From Oscillospiraceae bacterium (lineage in GTDB: Bacteria; Bacillota; Clostridia; Christensenellales; Aristaeellaceae), in NCBI GenBank assembly GCA_031270865.1, contig JAISWI010000022.1, forward strand, positions 1 to 51,060: a stretch of 51,060 nt of DNA, given 5' to 3'. Position numbers and translations under genes: made by a program. The notes beneath the pieces were generated by a model that was given only the letters and a program-made list of their open reading frames with translations, was not told the origin of the DNA and ran no database searches. Of this stretch, positions 33,341-41,729 are shown one piece after another. Position 1 is the first letter of the stretch. Each line of letters starts with the position of its first letter.

Positions 33341-33366
33341 CGAATGATTCTATATAGAATCATTCG
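33341..33366. promoter_or_regulatory. 26-bp perfect palindrome between divergent genes
   Basis: A perfect inverted repeat with half-site CGAATGATTCTAT and no spacer. It lies 52 nt before the threonine aldolase-family ATG and 90 nt from the divergent oxidoreductase start. Perfect dyad symmetry with a TATATA centre suggests a dimeric repressor's operator, possibly covering a -10 box. Confidence 0.65.
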
Positions 33367-33417
33367 GATAAATGGTTCGGTTGGCGGGCTGACGCGCGTG
33401 ACAGTCCGGGAGGTTAC

Positions 33418-34446
33418 ATGGCAGACACAGTTATCCATTTGGAAAATGATTACAGCGAGTGCGCCCATCCAGCGATACTGGACCGTATCGCGCGTGAGAA
33501 CACCAACGCCCGCGCGGGCTACGGCTTGGACGATGTGTGCGGTTCAGCCGCCGCGAGGATTCGCGTGGAGATTGGCCGCGCCGACGCGGACATCCACTTC
33601 TTGACCGGCGGGACCAGCGCGAACCTGATCGCGCTGGCCGCGTTCCTGCGCCCGCATGAGGCGGTCATATGCGCGGAGCAGGCGCATATCAACGTCCACG
33701 AGACCGGCGCGGTCGAGGCGACCGGGCATAAGCTGCTGGCCATCCCCACGACCGACGGCAAGCTCACGCCCGCGATGGTCGAGGTGGTTTACGCCAAACA
33801 AACCGATGAGCATATGGTGAAACCGCGCCTGGTATACATATCGAACGCGACAGAGTTGGGCACAGTGTACACAGCCGGCGAGCTATACAGCTTGAGAGAA
33901 CAGTGCGACAGGCTGAAGCTGCTGCTATTCATGGACGGCGCGAGGCTGGGATCGGCGCTGGCCGCGTCGGATGTGAGGTGGATCGACCTGCCGCGAAGCC
34001 TTGACGCGTTCTACATCGGCGGGACGAAGAACGGCGCGTTGTTCGGCGAGGCGATGGTTATAGTCAACGAATCGCTGAAGGAGGACTTCCGCTACCTGAC
34101 CAAACAGCGCGGCGGCATGCTGGCCAAGGGATTCCTGCTGGGACACCAGTTCGACGCGCTGTTCAGCGACGGCCTGTACCTCACGCTGGCGCGACGCGCG
34201 AACGCCATAGCCGACGGGCTGCGCGGCGTCCTGGAGGCGCGGGGCGTCCGCTTCCTGGCGCGAACGCGAACCAACATGGTCTTCCCAATCCTGCCGGACG
34301 CGTGGATAACGAAACTGCGCGGGAGGTTCGCGTTCCACGACACGGAGCGGGTATCCGAAACCGAAACGGCGGTGCGGCTGGTGACCAGCTGGGCCACGCC
34401 GGAGACCGTCATAGCCGAGTTCGCCGACTGCGTAAACCAATTATAA
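33418..34446 (+). CDS. Threonine aldolase family protein (low-specificity L-threonine/beta-hydroxy amino acid aldolase)
   Basis: A 342-residue PLP enzyme of the fold I beta-eliminating lyase group. It likely cleaves L-threonine or related beta-hydroxy amino acids to glycine and an aldehyde. Landmarks: N-D-Y-S-E-C-A-H-P (here Y-S-E replaces the usual F-x-S-D), F-L-T-G-G-T-S-A-N near residue 60, the PLP-Asp region M-D-G-A-R-L-G, and the Schiff-base lysine K204 in G-G-T-K-N-G-A-L. It has its own upstream region with a 26-bp palindrome, and is followed by bioY's own promoter. Confidence 0.92.
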   Translation: MADTVIHLENDYSECAHPAILDRIARENTNARAGYGLDDVCGSAAARIRVEIGRADADIHFLTGGTSANLIALAAFLRPHEAVICAEQAHINVHETGAVEATGHKLLAIPTTDGKLTPAMVEVVYAKQTDEHMVKPRLVYISNATELGTVYTAGELYSLREQCDRLKLLLFMDGARLGSALAASDVRWIDLPRSLDAFYIGGTKNGALFGEAMVIVNESLKEDFRYLTKQRGGMLAKGFLLGHQFDALFSDGLYLTLARRANAIADGLRGVLEARGVRFLARTRTNMVFPILPDAWITKLRGRFAFHDTERVSETETAVRLVTSWATPETVIAEFADCVNQL

Positions 34447-34454
34447 CGGTGTGG

Positions 34455-34512
34455 TTGACGCGCCAACGGTAAAGGTATATAATTATCCCAACTAAACTAT
34501 GTTGGGGTGATT
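34455..34512 (+). promoter_or_regulatory. bioY promoter with an overlapping operator-like inverted repeat
   Basis: TTGACG (34455-34460), a 17-nt spacer and TATAAT (34478-34483). Starting inside the -10, arms of 12 bp (34481-34492 and 34501-34512, 10 of 12 paired, inner part CCCAAC/GTTGGG) with an 8-nt gap cover the transcription start up to 2 nt before the ATG. This fits a repressor site. It does not match the TTGTTAAC-type BirA operator. Confidence 0.55.
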
Positions 34513-34514
34513 GT

Positions 34515-35090
34515 ATGGCCGGCACTGCTCGGAAACCATTCCCCGCGATCCGCATAACGCGCGTCGCGCTGGCCGCCGCGCTGGTTGTCGTCGCGGCGTT
34601 CGCGCGTTTCCCGCTGGGATTCGTCCCGGTGATGTTCACGGCGCAGGTCTACATGGTCCTGACCGTCGGGCTGCTGCTGGGCGCGAAGGACGGCGCCGCC
34701 GCTCTAGCGGTATACCTGCTGGTCGGGCTGGCGGGCGTTCCGGTGTTCACGCGGGGCGGAGGGCTCGGCGCGCTGGCCACGCCGGAGGGCGGGTACCTGG
34801 TTGGGTTTATCGCCTCCGCGTTCGCGGCTGGCTGGGTCGGCGGGTTAACGCTTGGCAGGAAGCCTTACTGGACGCTCATCGCGGCGCTGGCTGGGGTCGC
34901 GGCGTGTTACGCGGTCGCGCTGCCGTACATCGCGGCGCTTCAAGCGCTTCTGGGCAGTCCAGTCGCGGCGGGCAAGCTGCTCACGGCGTACTGCCTGGCG
35001 TTCCTGCCGCTGGATATCGTCAAGGCAGTTATGGCCGCGCTGACCGCCCGGGGATTGCGCAAAGCCGCGCCGGGTCTTTTCGCGCGGTAA
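34515..35090 (+). CDS. bioY: Biotin transporter BioY
   Basis: A 191-residue S component of an ECF-type biotin transporter. It has about six membrane segments (the first at residues 15-35), the family motif G-L-L-L-G-A-K-D-G-A-A-A-L-A-V-Y-L-L-V-G-L-A-G-V-P-V-F near residues 52-78, and G-G-G-L-G-A-L-A-T-P-E-G-G-Y-L-V-G-F just after. The A/T components are not here, so it would use the shared ECF module. ATG 34515 follows a GGGGTGA site. The promoter and operator-like repeat upstream suggest vitamin-dependent control. Confidence 0.95.
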   Translation: MAGTARKPFPAIRITRVALAAALVVVAAFARFPLGFVPVMFTAQVYMVLTVGLLLGAKDGAAALAVYLLVGLAGVPVFTRGGGLGALATPEGGYLVGFIASAFAAGWVGGLTLGRKPYWTLIAALAGVAACYAVALPYIAALQALLGSPVAAGKLLTAYCLAFLPLDIVKAVMAALTARGLRKAAPGLFAR

Positions 35091-35169
35091 CGGCCGCCAA
35101 GCAGGAATCCGCCTCCCTCGCGCCGAACTATACCAATAGGAACATTACATACAAGAGGGAGGTTTCGCC

Positions 35170-35709
35170 ATGCGTACCATTTTCAGCGCGAAGAACTACG
35201 ACGCGTCGCAGCGGCTGCGCGCGAGGATCGAGCGCAAGATCGACAAGCTGGGCCGGTATTTCCCGCCGTCGGTGGAGGTGCAGGTGCGGCTGTCCGCGGA
35301 GCACGGCGGCAACAAGGTTTGCGAGATAACGATACCCTTCGACGGCGGCGTGCTGCGGGCCGAGGAGTATACGGACGATATGTACCAGTCGGCGGACAAC
35401 GCGCTGGCGAAGATCGAGCGGCAGATACACCGCCACCGCACCCGCCTGGAGAAGCGGTTGCGCGAGAACGCGTTCCAGCCGGAAGAGGCCGAGTTCATCG
35501 ACGAATACCCCGTAGAGGATCCCGAAGCGCGGTACGTGTCGCGAACGAAACGCTTCCCGATCAAGCCAACCTCCGTGGAGGACGCCATCGAGGAGATGGA
35601 GATGCTGGGCCACGCGTTCTTCGCGTTCGTCAACAGCGACACCCTCAAGACATGCGTGCTCTATAAGCGCAAGGACGGCGGCGTGGGCATGCTGGAGCCG
35701 GAAGCCTGA
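35170..35709 (+). CDS. hpf: Ribosome hibernation promoting factor, long form
   Basis: A 179-residue long-form HPF (YvyD type) that binds the small subunit and dimerises 70S ribosomes to 100S in slow growth. The N-terminal S30AE domain (about 1-100) includes L-R-A-R-I-E-R-K-I-D-K-L and A-D-N-A-L-A-K-I-E-R-Q-I. After a short linker, the C-terminal dimerisation domain (about 118-175) has V-S-R-T-K-R-F-P-I-K-P and E-E-M-E-M-L-G-H-A-F-F-A-F. GAGGG lies ahead of ATG 35170. The MFS gene begins 2 nt after the stop. Confidence 0.96.
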   Translation: MRTIFSAKNYDASQRLRARIERKIDKLGRYFPPSVEVQVRLSAEHGGNKVCEITIPFDGGVLRAEEYTDDMYQSADNALAKIERQIHRHRTRLEKRLRENAFQPEEAEFIDEYPVEDPEARYVSRTKRFPIKPTSVEDAIEEMEMLGHAFFAFVNSDTLKTCVLYKRKDGGVGMLEPEA

Positions 35710-35710
35710 C

Positions 35711-36892
35711 ATGCCGGGACTCAACTATAACCGCACGCGCAAGGCGTGTTACATCAGCTTCATAGTCCAGGCCGTGGTCAACAACCTCTCGCCGATGCTG
35801 TTCCTGACGTTCCAGCGGGAGTTCGGCGTGACGGTCGGGCAGATAGGCGCGTTGATCGCGCTTAACTTCATGACACAGATGACGGTCGACGCGCTGGCCG
35901 TCAAGTACGCGGCGAGGATCGGCGTCAGGCCGCTGACGCTGGCAAGCGAGCTGTGCGCGGCCGCGGGATTGGTAGGTCTGGCGGTATTCCCGCGAATACT
36001 GCCCAGACCGTTCGTCGGGCTGATCGCGGCGACGATGCTCGGCGCGGTAGGCGGCGGGCTGATAGAGGTGCTGATCAGCCCCGTGCTGGAGAGCCTGCCC
36101 AGCGGCGACAAGGCCGCGTCGATGAGCTTCCTGCACTCGTTCTACTGCTGGGGACAGGCGGGCGTAGCGTTGATGAGCGCGGCGTTCTTCTTCTTCGCGC
36201 CGCACGGGGCGTGGCCCGCGCTGGCGATTATCGGGGCGTGCGTGCCGGTAACGGCGTTCGCGCTGTTCGTCCGCGCCCCGTTCGCCGCGCTGCCCGGGGA
36301 CGCGCGGCCCATATCAGTCAGGCGGCTGGTGGGGAACAGGTTATTCCCGCTGCTGTTCGTTATGATGATGGCGTCGGGCGCGTCGGAGATATCGATGGCG
36401 CAGTGGGCTTCATACTTCGCGGAGACGGGGCTGGGCGTGGCCAAGTCGGTGGGCGACCTGCTGGGCCCGTGCGCGTTCGCCATAGCGATGGGGATCACGC
36501 GGGCGTGGTACGGCGTCAAGGGCGAGAGGGTGGATATCACCAAGGCGCTGACGGTCAGCGCGGTGGCGTGCGTGGGATGTTATCTGCTGGCGTCGCTGGC
36601 GCGGAACCCGTTCGCCGCGCTGGTCGGGTGCGCGTTCACGGGATTCACGGTCGGGCTGATGTGGCCGGGGATGCTTAGCCTATCGGCCAAACGCGTGCCG
36701 GAGGGCGGGACCGCGCTGTTCGCCGCGCTCGCGCTGGGCGGCGACACCGGGTGCACGCTAGGCCCGCTGCTGGTCAGCGCGGTCGCCGGGCGCTCCGGGC
36801 TGAACATGGGATTGCTTACGGCAATCCTGTTCCCGATAATATTGATCGCCGGCACGCGCGCGTTAAGGAAAATGGAATCCGCTCAGCCATGA
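35711..36892 (+). CDS. Major facilitator superfamily transporter (sugar-type)
   Basis: A 393-residue transporter with twelve predicted membrane segments. The N-half has L-T-F-Q-R-E-F-G-V-T-V-G-Q-I-G and the C-half ends with a G-G-D-T-G-C-T-L-G-P segment near residue 345, as in FucP/sugar-type MFS members. It starts 2 nt after the hpf stop with no room for its own promoter, so the two genes are probably co-transcribed. It meets dcd tail to tail with 13 bp between stops. Substrate unknown. Confidence 0.88.
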   Translation: MPGLNYNRTRKACYISFIVQAVVNNLSPMLFLTFQREFGVTVGQIGALIALNFMTQMTVDALAVKYAARIGVRPLTLASELCAAAGLVGLAVFPRILPRPFVGLIAATMLGAVGGGLIEVLISPVLESLPSGDKAASMSFLHSFYCWGQAGVALMSAAFFFFAPHGAWPALAIIGACVPVTAFALFVRAPFAALPGDARPISVRRLVGNRLFPLLFVMMMASGASEISMAQWASYFAETGLGVAKSVGDLLGPCAFAIAMGITRAWYGVKGERVDITKALTVSAVACVGCYLLASLARNPFAALVGCAFTGFTVGLMWPGMLSLSAKRVPEGGTALFAALALGGDTGCTLGPLLVSAVAGRSGLNMGLLTAILFPIILIAGTRALRKMESAQP

Positions 36893-36905
36893 CCATGGCC
36901 GCGCG

Positions 36906-37427
36906 TCAACCCAGCTCCTTATACATCATGCTGGGCTGGATATCCGTGTTGCCCTGGTACTTGCCATGCAGGTACGGCACGTAGTCGCCCAGTATGGTAT
37001 GGTAGTATATTTGGCAAATCTGCACAAATGGATATATCCGGATCGGGTGGACGCAGTGCATCTCCAGCGTCCAGTACCCACGGAACCCGACATCGCCGAA
37101 CCCCGCCGTCACATGGATATACAACCCCAGCCGTCCAAGCGACGAGCGTCCCTCCAGCATCGGCACGAACCCATCCGTCCATGTGTATTCAAGCGTGCGC
37201 CCCAGATACAGCAGCCCCGGCTCAAGGATCAGCCCCGCGTCCGGTATCGCGACGGACTCGGTCGCGTGCTCCTTCTTCATGTCGAGGGTTGATTCTTTAT
37301 ATATAAGTAATCGATTGTTGAGGCGCAGGTTGCAGCTGTTAGGGTTGATGAGCGCGGGATCAAACGGCTCGATCCCGATCTTCCCCAGTTCGCGCTGGCG
37401 CTTTATCTCCAGGCCGGACAGTATCAA
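36906..37427 (-). CDS. dcd: dCTP deaminase
   Basis: A 173-residue deaminase of the Dcd/dUTPase fold that converts dCTP to dUTP, or to dUMP if bifunctional. The nucleotide-binding stretch is E92-G-R94-S-S-L-G-R-L-G-L, and the catalytic Glu is E122 in G-Y-W-T-L-E-M. The usual T-A-G-x-x-D-P-G-F-x-G appears as T-A-G-F-G-D-V-G-F-R-G. The C-terminus Y-Q-G-N-T-D-I-Q-P-S is Dcd-like. ATG 37427 overlaps the ispDF stop by 4 nt, making it the last gene of hup-rqcP-ispDF-dcd. Confidence 0.93.
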   Translation of the reverse strand: MILSGLEIKRQRELGKIGIEPFDPALINPNSCNLRLNNRLLIYKESTLDMKKEHATESVAIPDAGLILEPGLLYLGRTLEYTWTDGFVPMLEGRSSLGRLGLYIHVTAGFGDVGFRGYWTLEMHCVHPIRIYPFVQICQIYYHTILGDYVPYLHGKYQGNTDIQPSMMYKELG

Positions 37428-38581
37428 GCTGTCGTCCCCCCATATATCACGGCGACGGCGCGCGCCGTTATGCCTTCCTCGCGCCCCTCGTAGCCCATGC
37501 GCTCGGTTGTGGTCGCCTTGACGCTGGCGCGGTCCGCGCTTATGCCCAGCGTCTCCGCCAGCGACTGGCGCATTTGCGGGATGTATCCCGCTAGCTTAGG
37601 CCGCTGCGCGACGATCGTAACGTCAACGCTGCCGATGGCCCATCCGCGTTCCTTCAGGTCGCCCGCCACGCGTTTGAGCAGCAGCATCGAGGATATCCCC
37701 CGGTAGGCCTCGTCGGTGTCGGGGAACCATCCCCCGATGTCGCCCAACGCCGCGGCGCCCAACAGCGCGTCTATCAGCGCGTGGGCCGCGACATCCGCGT
37801 CGCTGTGCCCCAACAGCCCCATCGTGTGCGGCACGTTCACCCCGCACAGGATCAGCGGCCTGTCCGATGTCAGCCTGTGCGCGTCCAAGCCAAACCCAAC
37901 GCGCGGCATTCTCACGCTTTCCATCTCCAGACGCGCAAGGCGGAAATCCGCAGGCGTGGTCAGCTTGCGGTTCGACGCGTCGCCGTCAACGATTGATACC
38001 GGGAACCCGGCAGCCCGAACCAGCGACGCGTCGTCCGTCGCGGAAGCGTCCATCGCCGTTTTATGCGCCTTCGCCAGCCAGTCGCGCCTGAATACCTGCG
38101 GGGTCTGGACGGCGCGAAGGTCCTCGCGCCGCAACGGATCAACGCGGCCTGACACGTCCACGGACAGCGTCGTGTCCGCCACGGATATCGCGGGCACCGC
38201 GCAGCCGCTCCGCCCCGCTTCCTCGAAACACCGCGCGATCAACCGCGGGGACACGAACGGCCTGGCCGCGTCATGTACCGCTACGAGCGACGCGTCCTGA
38301 GGCAAGCGCTCCAGCGCGAGCGATACCGACGCCTGGCGCGTCGCCCCGCCCTGGACCATGGCGGCGGGCAGCGAGCCCGGCAAACGGTCCTTAATCGATT
38401 CCCACAACCGCGCGTCGTCCGCGCCGATGGCGACAACCGCGCCATCGACAAACGGCGCGAACGCCTCCAGGCACATAAGCGCCGGACAGGTATCCCCAAG
38501 CGGCGCGAACGCCTTATTGACGGCCTCGCCCGAGCGCGCGCCCGATCCAGCCGCCGCCAGTATCAGCCAACGTCCAAACAT
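37424..38581 (-). CDS. ispDF: Bifunctional IspD/IspF (MEP pathway)
   Basis: A 385-residue fusion of two non-mevalonate isoprenoid enzymes. Residues 1-222 are IspD (cytidylyltransferase; L-A-A-A-G12-S-G-A-R, V-N-K-A-F and H103-D-A-A-R107-P). Residues 226-385 are IspF (2C-methyl-D-erythritol 2,4-cyclodiphosphate synthase; metal ligands D233-A-H235 and H267, with G-H-S-D-A-D-V). The enzymes act two steps apart, with IspE missing between. The start is 2 nt after the rqcP stop, and the stop overlaps dcd. Fused IspDF is known in several bacterial groups. Confidence 0.95.
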   Translation of the reverse strand: MFGRWLILAAAGSGARSGEAVNKAFAPLGDTCPALMCLEAFAPFVDGAVVAIGADDARLWESIKDRLPGSLPAAMVQGGATRQASVSLALERLPQDASLVAVHDAARPFVSPRLIARCFEEAGRSGCAVPAISVADTTLSVDVSGRVDPLRREDLRAVQTPQVFRRDWLAKAHKTAMDASATDDASLVRAAGFPVSIVDGDASNRKLTTPADFRLARLEMESVRMPRVGFGLDAHRLTSDRPLILCGVNVPHTMGLLGHSDADVAAHALIDALLGAAALGDIGGWFPDTDEAYRGISSMLLLKRVAGDLKERGWAIGSVDVTIVAQRPKLAGYIPQMRQSLAETLGISADRASVKATTTERMGYEGREEGITARAVAVIYGGTTA

Positions 38582-38583
38582 GG

Positions 38584-38844
38584 CTAAAACCCTTCGGCAG
38601 GCTCGGCGATAACCCGGTACATGCCCGCGGCCTCCGACTTCGGGGCATGCGGCTGGATCGACAGCACCTCATACACGCCGACCTTGCCGCCGAAACGGAT
38701 CTCCAGGCGGTCGCCGGGCTTGACCTCCGCGCCGGGCTTAGCGGGCTTGCCGTTGACCGCGACGCGTCCCGCTCCGCAGGCCTCGTTAGCCACTGAGCGC
38801 CGCTTTATGATGCGCGAGGTCTTCAGGTACAGATCCAACCGCAC
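38584..38844 (-). CDS. rqcP: S4-domain RNA-binding protein RqcP (YabO/Hsp15-like)
   Basis: An 86-residue protein made of one S4 RNA-binding domain: M-R-L-D-L-Y-L-K-T-S-R-I-I-K-R-R-S at the N-terminus and the G-K-P-A-K-P-G-A-E-V-K-P-G-D turn. In Firmicutes RqcP works with RqcH on stalled 50S subunits, adding alanine tails to nascent chains. Its place between hup and ispDF, near mazG and spoVB, matches the yabM-yabN-yabO neighbourhood of Bacillus. Confidence 0.9.
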   Translation of the reverse strand: MRLDLYLKTSRIIKRRSVANEACGAGRVAVNGKPAKPGAEVKPGDRLEIRFGGKVGVYEVLSIQPHAPKSEAAGMYRVIAEPAEGF

Positions 38845-38871
38845 GTTATATATCCTTTCCGCCGACGGCGC

Positions 38872-39153
38872 TCAGGCTTCGCCGGCCAGCGCGTCGCGCA
38901 GGACCTTGCCCGGCTTGAACGAGGCGGCCTTGCTTTCGGGGATGTCGATAGGCTCTCCGGTGCGCGGATTGCGGGCCTTACGCGCGGGGCGGACCTTCAC
39001 CTCAAACGTGCCGAATCCGACGATCTGCACGCGCTCGCCCTTGCCCAGCGTCTCGACGACCGTGTCGAACATCGCGTTGACGACCTTCTCGCCGTCCTTC
39101 TTGGTTAATCCGGTCTTTTCGGCGACCTGGGCGCCCAGTTCCATCTTGTTCAC
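38872..39153 (-). CDS. hup: HU family DNA-binding protein
   Basis: A 93-residue histone-like protein with the full HU pattern: M-N-K-M-E-L, then G-F-G-T-F-E-V-K-V-R-P-A-R-K-A-R-N-P-R-T-G-E-P-I in the DNA-gripping arm, and A-S-F-K-P-G-K near the end. GGAGGAACG-type ribosome site before ATG 39153. First gene of the hup-rqcP-ispDF-dcd run. Confidence 0.96.
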   Translation of the reverse strand: MNKMELGAQVAEKTGLTKKDGEKVVNAMFDTVVETLGKGERVQIVGFGTFEVKVRPARKARNPRTGEPIDIPESKAASFKPGKVLRDALAGEA

Positions 39154-39280
39154 GTGTCGTTCCTCCTACTTTGTTCTCACGTACGCGCGGGGCACAGCCC
39201 CGCCGCCCCGATTGTCTTAGCATGCGGCCGGGTCCGTTAGGCTATTCGCCGAACGCCGCGCGTTTCCTGCTGAAAATCAA

Positions 39281-39314
39281 GGCGCGGTCCAGTTTTTTTG
39301 ACTATAGCCGCGCC
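39281..39314 (-). terminator. Stem-loop after the mazG-glycosyltransferase genes
   Basis: Arms GGCGCGG (39281-39287) and CCGCGCC (39308-39314) with a 20-nt loop that holds a run of T on the plus strand (A on the minus). On the minus strand a short TTGATTTT tract follows. Probably separates spoVB-mazG-GT2 from hup, though the long loop makes it weak. Confidence 0.4.
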
Positions 39315-39332
39315 AATTGGCGGATGGATGGG

Positions 39333-40271
39333 TCATCTATCGTCAAAACCCTCGCGCCGCGCCAGGCGGTACAACGGTCGGTTTTGCGCCTCGCGGTATA
39401 TCCTGCCCACATAGCCTCCTACAACGCCCAGCGCGGCCAATACCAGCCCGGCGCATTCGATCATCATCGCGGCAAGCGTGTTGATCCCCAGCCCGCGGCG
39501 GCCAGCCAGCGCGAGTACGAGCAATACCGCCAGCCACGCCAGGCCAGCCCCGGCCATGACAAGCCCCAGCGCGGCGATCGCGCCCAGCGGCTTCACGGAG
39601 AACGAGATCACGCCGCTGGCCGCCAGCTTGAGCATCTTACGAAGCGGGTAATGCGTCTCGCCCGCGAAGCGTTTGCCGCGCCGGAACTCGACCGCCGTCT
39701 GCCTGAACCCGATCCACGCGAACATACCGCGCAGGTAACGGTCATGCTCGGGCATCTCCCGGACAGCGTCAGCCGCGCGGCGAGAGACCAAACGGAAGTC
39801 GCCCGTATCGGGCGGGATCTCCGCGTCGGTCAGCGCGTTCAACGCGCGGTAGAACATGAACGCCGTCAGCCTCTTGAACGCGGAGTCGCCCTCGCGCCCG
39901 GAGCGCCTGCCGTATACCACGTCGTAACCCTCGCGGAAGCGTTCGTACATCTCCGGGATGACCTCGGGCGGGTCCTGCAGGTCCGCGTCGATGATCACGA
40001 CCGCGTCGCCGCCAGCAGCGTCAAGCCCGGCGGTCACGGCGATCTGGTGGCCGTGGTTGCGCGATAATCCCAGCAATCGCGCGTGGCCGTCATTAACGCG
40101 CAGCGACTGGATGATATCGGCCGTGCGGTCGCGGCTGCCGTCGTCGACATATATTATTTCATAATCAACGCCCATGCCTGACAGCGCGGCGGTCAGGCGG
40201 CGGTGCGTCTCCTCGATGCCCGCCTCCTCATTATACGCCGGAACCACGACGGATAACAGCGGCGCGCTCAT
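39333..40271 (-). CDS. Glycosyltransferase family 2, polyprenyl-phosphate type (GtrB/DPM1-like)
   Basis: A 312-residue membrane-bound glycosyltransferase. The GT2 domain has S-V-V-V-P-A-Y-N-E-E near the N-terminus, Y-V-D-D-G-S-R-D, the D-A-D metal motif (V-I-I-D-A-D-L-Q-D-P-P-E), and a Y-L-R-G-M-F-A-W-I-G-F-R region. Two membrane helices lie at the C-terminus (about 220-290). Such enzymes load a sugar onto undecaprenyl phosphate. ATG 40271 is chosen because it overlaps the mazG stop (ATGA) and has GGCGAGG upstream. An insertion of this gene between mazG and hup is not part of the usual block. Confidence 0.92.
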   Translation of the reverse strand: MSAPLLSVVVPAYNEEAGIEETHRRLTAALSGMGVDYEIIYVDDGSRDRTADIIQSLRVNDGHARLLGLSRNHGHQIAVTAGLDAAGGDAVVIIDADLQDPPEVIPEMYERFREGYDVVYGRRSGREGDSAFKRLTAFMFYRALNALTDAEIPPDTGDFRLVSRRAADAVREMPEHDRYLRGMFAWIGFRQTAVEFRRGKRFAGETHYPLRKMLKLAASGVISFSVKPLGAIAALGLVMAGAGLAWLAVLLVLALAGRRGLGINTLAAMMIECAGLVLAALGVVGGYVGRIYREAQNRPLYRLARREGFDDR

Positions 40272-41710
40272 CGTTTTGCCTCGCCGGATTTGGCTATATC
40301 CCAATAACGGTCAAGCTCGGCCAGAGGCAGGCCGCGTATCTCCTTGCCGTCGGCGGCCGCGGCTTGCTCGACTCGCTCGAACCTGAGGATAAACTTCTCA
40401 ATCGCGCCGTTAAGCGCCAGTTCCGGCTGGACGCCAGCCAGCCGCGCGGCGTTTACCACGGCGAACAGCAAGTCCCCGGTCTCCTCCTCGATTCGCAGCA
40501 ACTGGGACGGTTTGAGGTTGATCCCGGCGCGTTCCAACTCGGCGCGCAGCTCACCAGCCTCCTCCGTCACCTTGTCCATCCATTCCAGCGGCGTGTTGCT
40601 GTCAAAGCCAACGTCCCGCGCCTTCTTGAATATCTTCGCCGCCCGCATCAGCGCGGGCAATTGCTTTGGAACGTCGCGCATCACGGCGGTCTGGGTGTCA
40701 AGCCGCTTCTCCTCGCGCTTGATGGCCTCCCAGTTGCGCAGGACCTGGGCGCTGGTATCGGCCTTCACCGCGCCGAAAATATGCGGGTGCCGCCGGATCA
40801 TCTTGCCGCACACCGCGCTCGTAACGTCGAGTATGTCAAACCCGCCGCGCTCCTGGTCAACCTTCGCGTGGAAGACGGTCTGCAGCATCACGTCGCCCAG
40901 CTCGTCCGCCATCTTGTTCGAATCGTTTTGATCGATGGCCTCTATCACCTCGCACGCCTCTTCCAATATGTATTCCCGAAGCGTGGAGTGGTCCTGCTCC
41001 CGATCCCACGGGCAGCCGGTGTCCGGGTCGCGCAGCCGTTCCATTATATCTACCAGGTCCTGGAAATCAAACCGTGACCGCTCCATCAGCGGCGCGGGCG
41101 GCACGACCAGCCAGCTGGTGTGGTCGAACGTCCCGGCGCGATCCAGCTCGGCCAGCTGTATCCGCTCGACCAGGCTGCCGCGCCCCAGCGTAACCTTCAG
41201 GTTTTCCGGATACAGCGTGAGCAGCTTGACCTTGACCTCCCCGGCCCGCAACGCGCTGCCTATCTCGGTTATAACCAGCGAACGCGTCGGGTCGAGCCGC
41301 GTGCCGCTAACTTCGCTGGCCGCCGCCGTTATAACAGTATATGTATTAACGCCCGACGCGGCCAGCGCCTTGGACGCCTGGCTTACCCCGGGCATGACGG
41401 TTATCTCGTCCGTCAGTTCTCGCAAACGTTTCGAGCAGCCGTCGGTCGTCGGATCGGGCGCGGCGTAAACGCATGGCGCGGCTTCGAGCACGGCGCGGGC
41501 CATATTCTCGCGCAGCGTGTCGAAGTCCTCCGCCTGTTCGTACAGCGCGTCCAACGCGCGGAACGGGACGTTCCGCTCCCTTAGCCACTTGGCGGCGGGG
41601 TGGCGCGACGTGCGCAGCAATACCTGTATGCCCGAGGCGAGCGTCTCCGCCGCGCCGACTGTCATCTCCGCCAGCGAATCACCCAGCGGCACGATGGTTA
41701 TGTGAGCCAT
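40268..41710 (-). CDS. mazG: MazG family nucleoside triphosphate pyrophosphohydrolase with N-terminal methylase-like domain (YabN type)
   Basis: A 480-residue protein of the YabN type. Residues 1-215 form a divergent tetrapyrrole-methylase-like domain (opening I-T-I-V-P-L-G-D-S). Then comes a MazG domain (about 220-330, with L-E-E-A-C-E-V-I-E-A-I and A-D-E-L-G-D-V-M-L-Q-T-V-F-H) and a second MazG-like half (about 350-465, with T-E-E-A-G-E-L and E-E-E-T-G-D-L-L-F-A-V-V-N). It hydrolyses NTPs to NMP and PPi, a house-cleaning role. It lies 19 nt after spoVB and overlaps the glycosyltransferase gene. Confidence 0.95.
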   Translation of the reverse strand: MAHITIVPLGDSLAEMTVGAAETLASGIQVLLRTSRHPAAKWLRERNVPFRALDALYEQAEDFDTLRENMARAVLEAAPCVYAAPDPTTDGCSKRLRELTDEITVMPGVSQASKALAASGVNTYTVITAAASEVSGTRLDPTRSLVITEIGSALRAGEVKVKLLTLYPENLKVTLGRGSLVERIQLAELDRAGTFDHTSWLVVPPAPLMERSRFDFQDLVDIMERLRDPDTGCPWDREQDHSTLREYILEEACEVIEAIDQNDSNKMADELGDVMLQTVFHAKVDQERGGFDILDVTSAVCGKMIRRHPHIFGAVKADTSAQVLRNWEAIKREEKRLDTQTAVMRDVPKQLPALMRAAKIFKKARDVGFDSNTPLEWMDKVTEEAGELRAELERAGINLKPSQLLRIEEETGDLLFAVVNAARLAGVQPELALNGAIEKFILRFERVEQAAAADGKEIRGLPLAELDRYWDIAKSGEAKR

Positions 41711-41729
41711 ATATAACGACCTTTACCTT

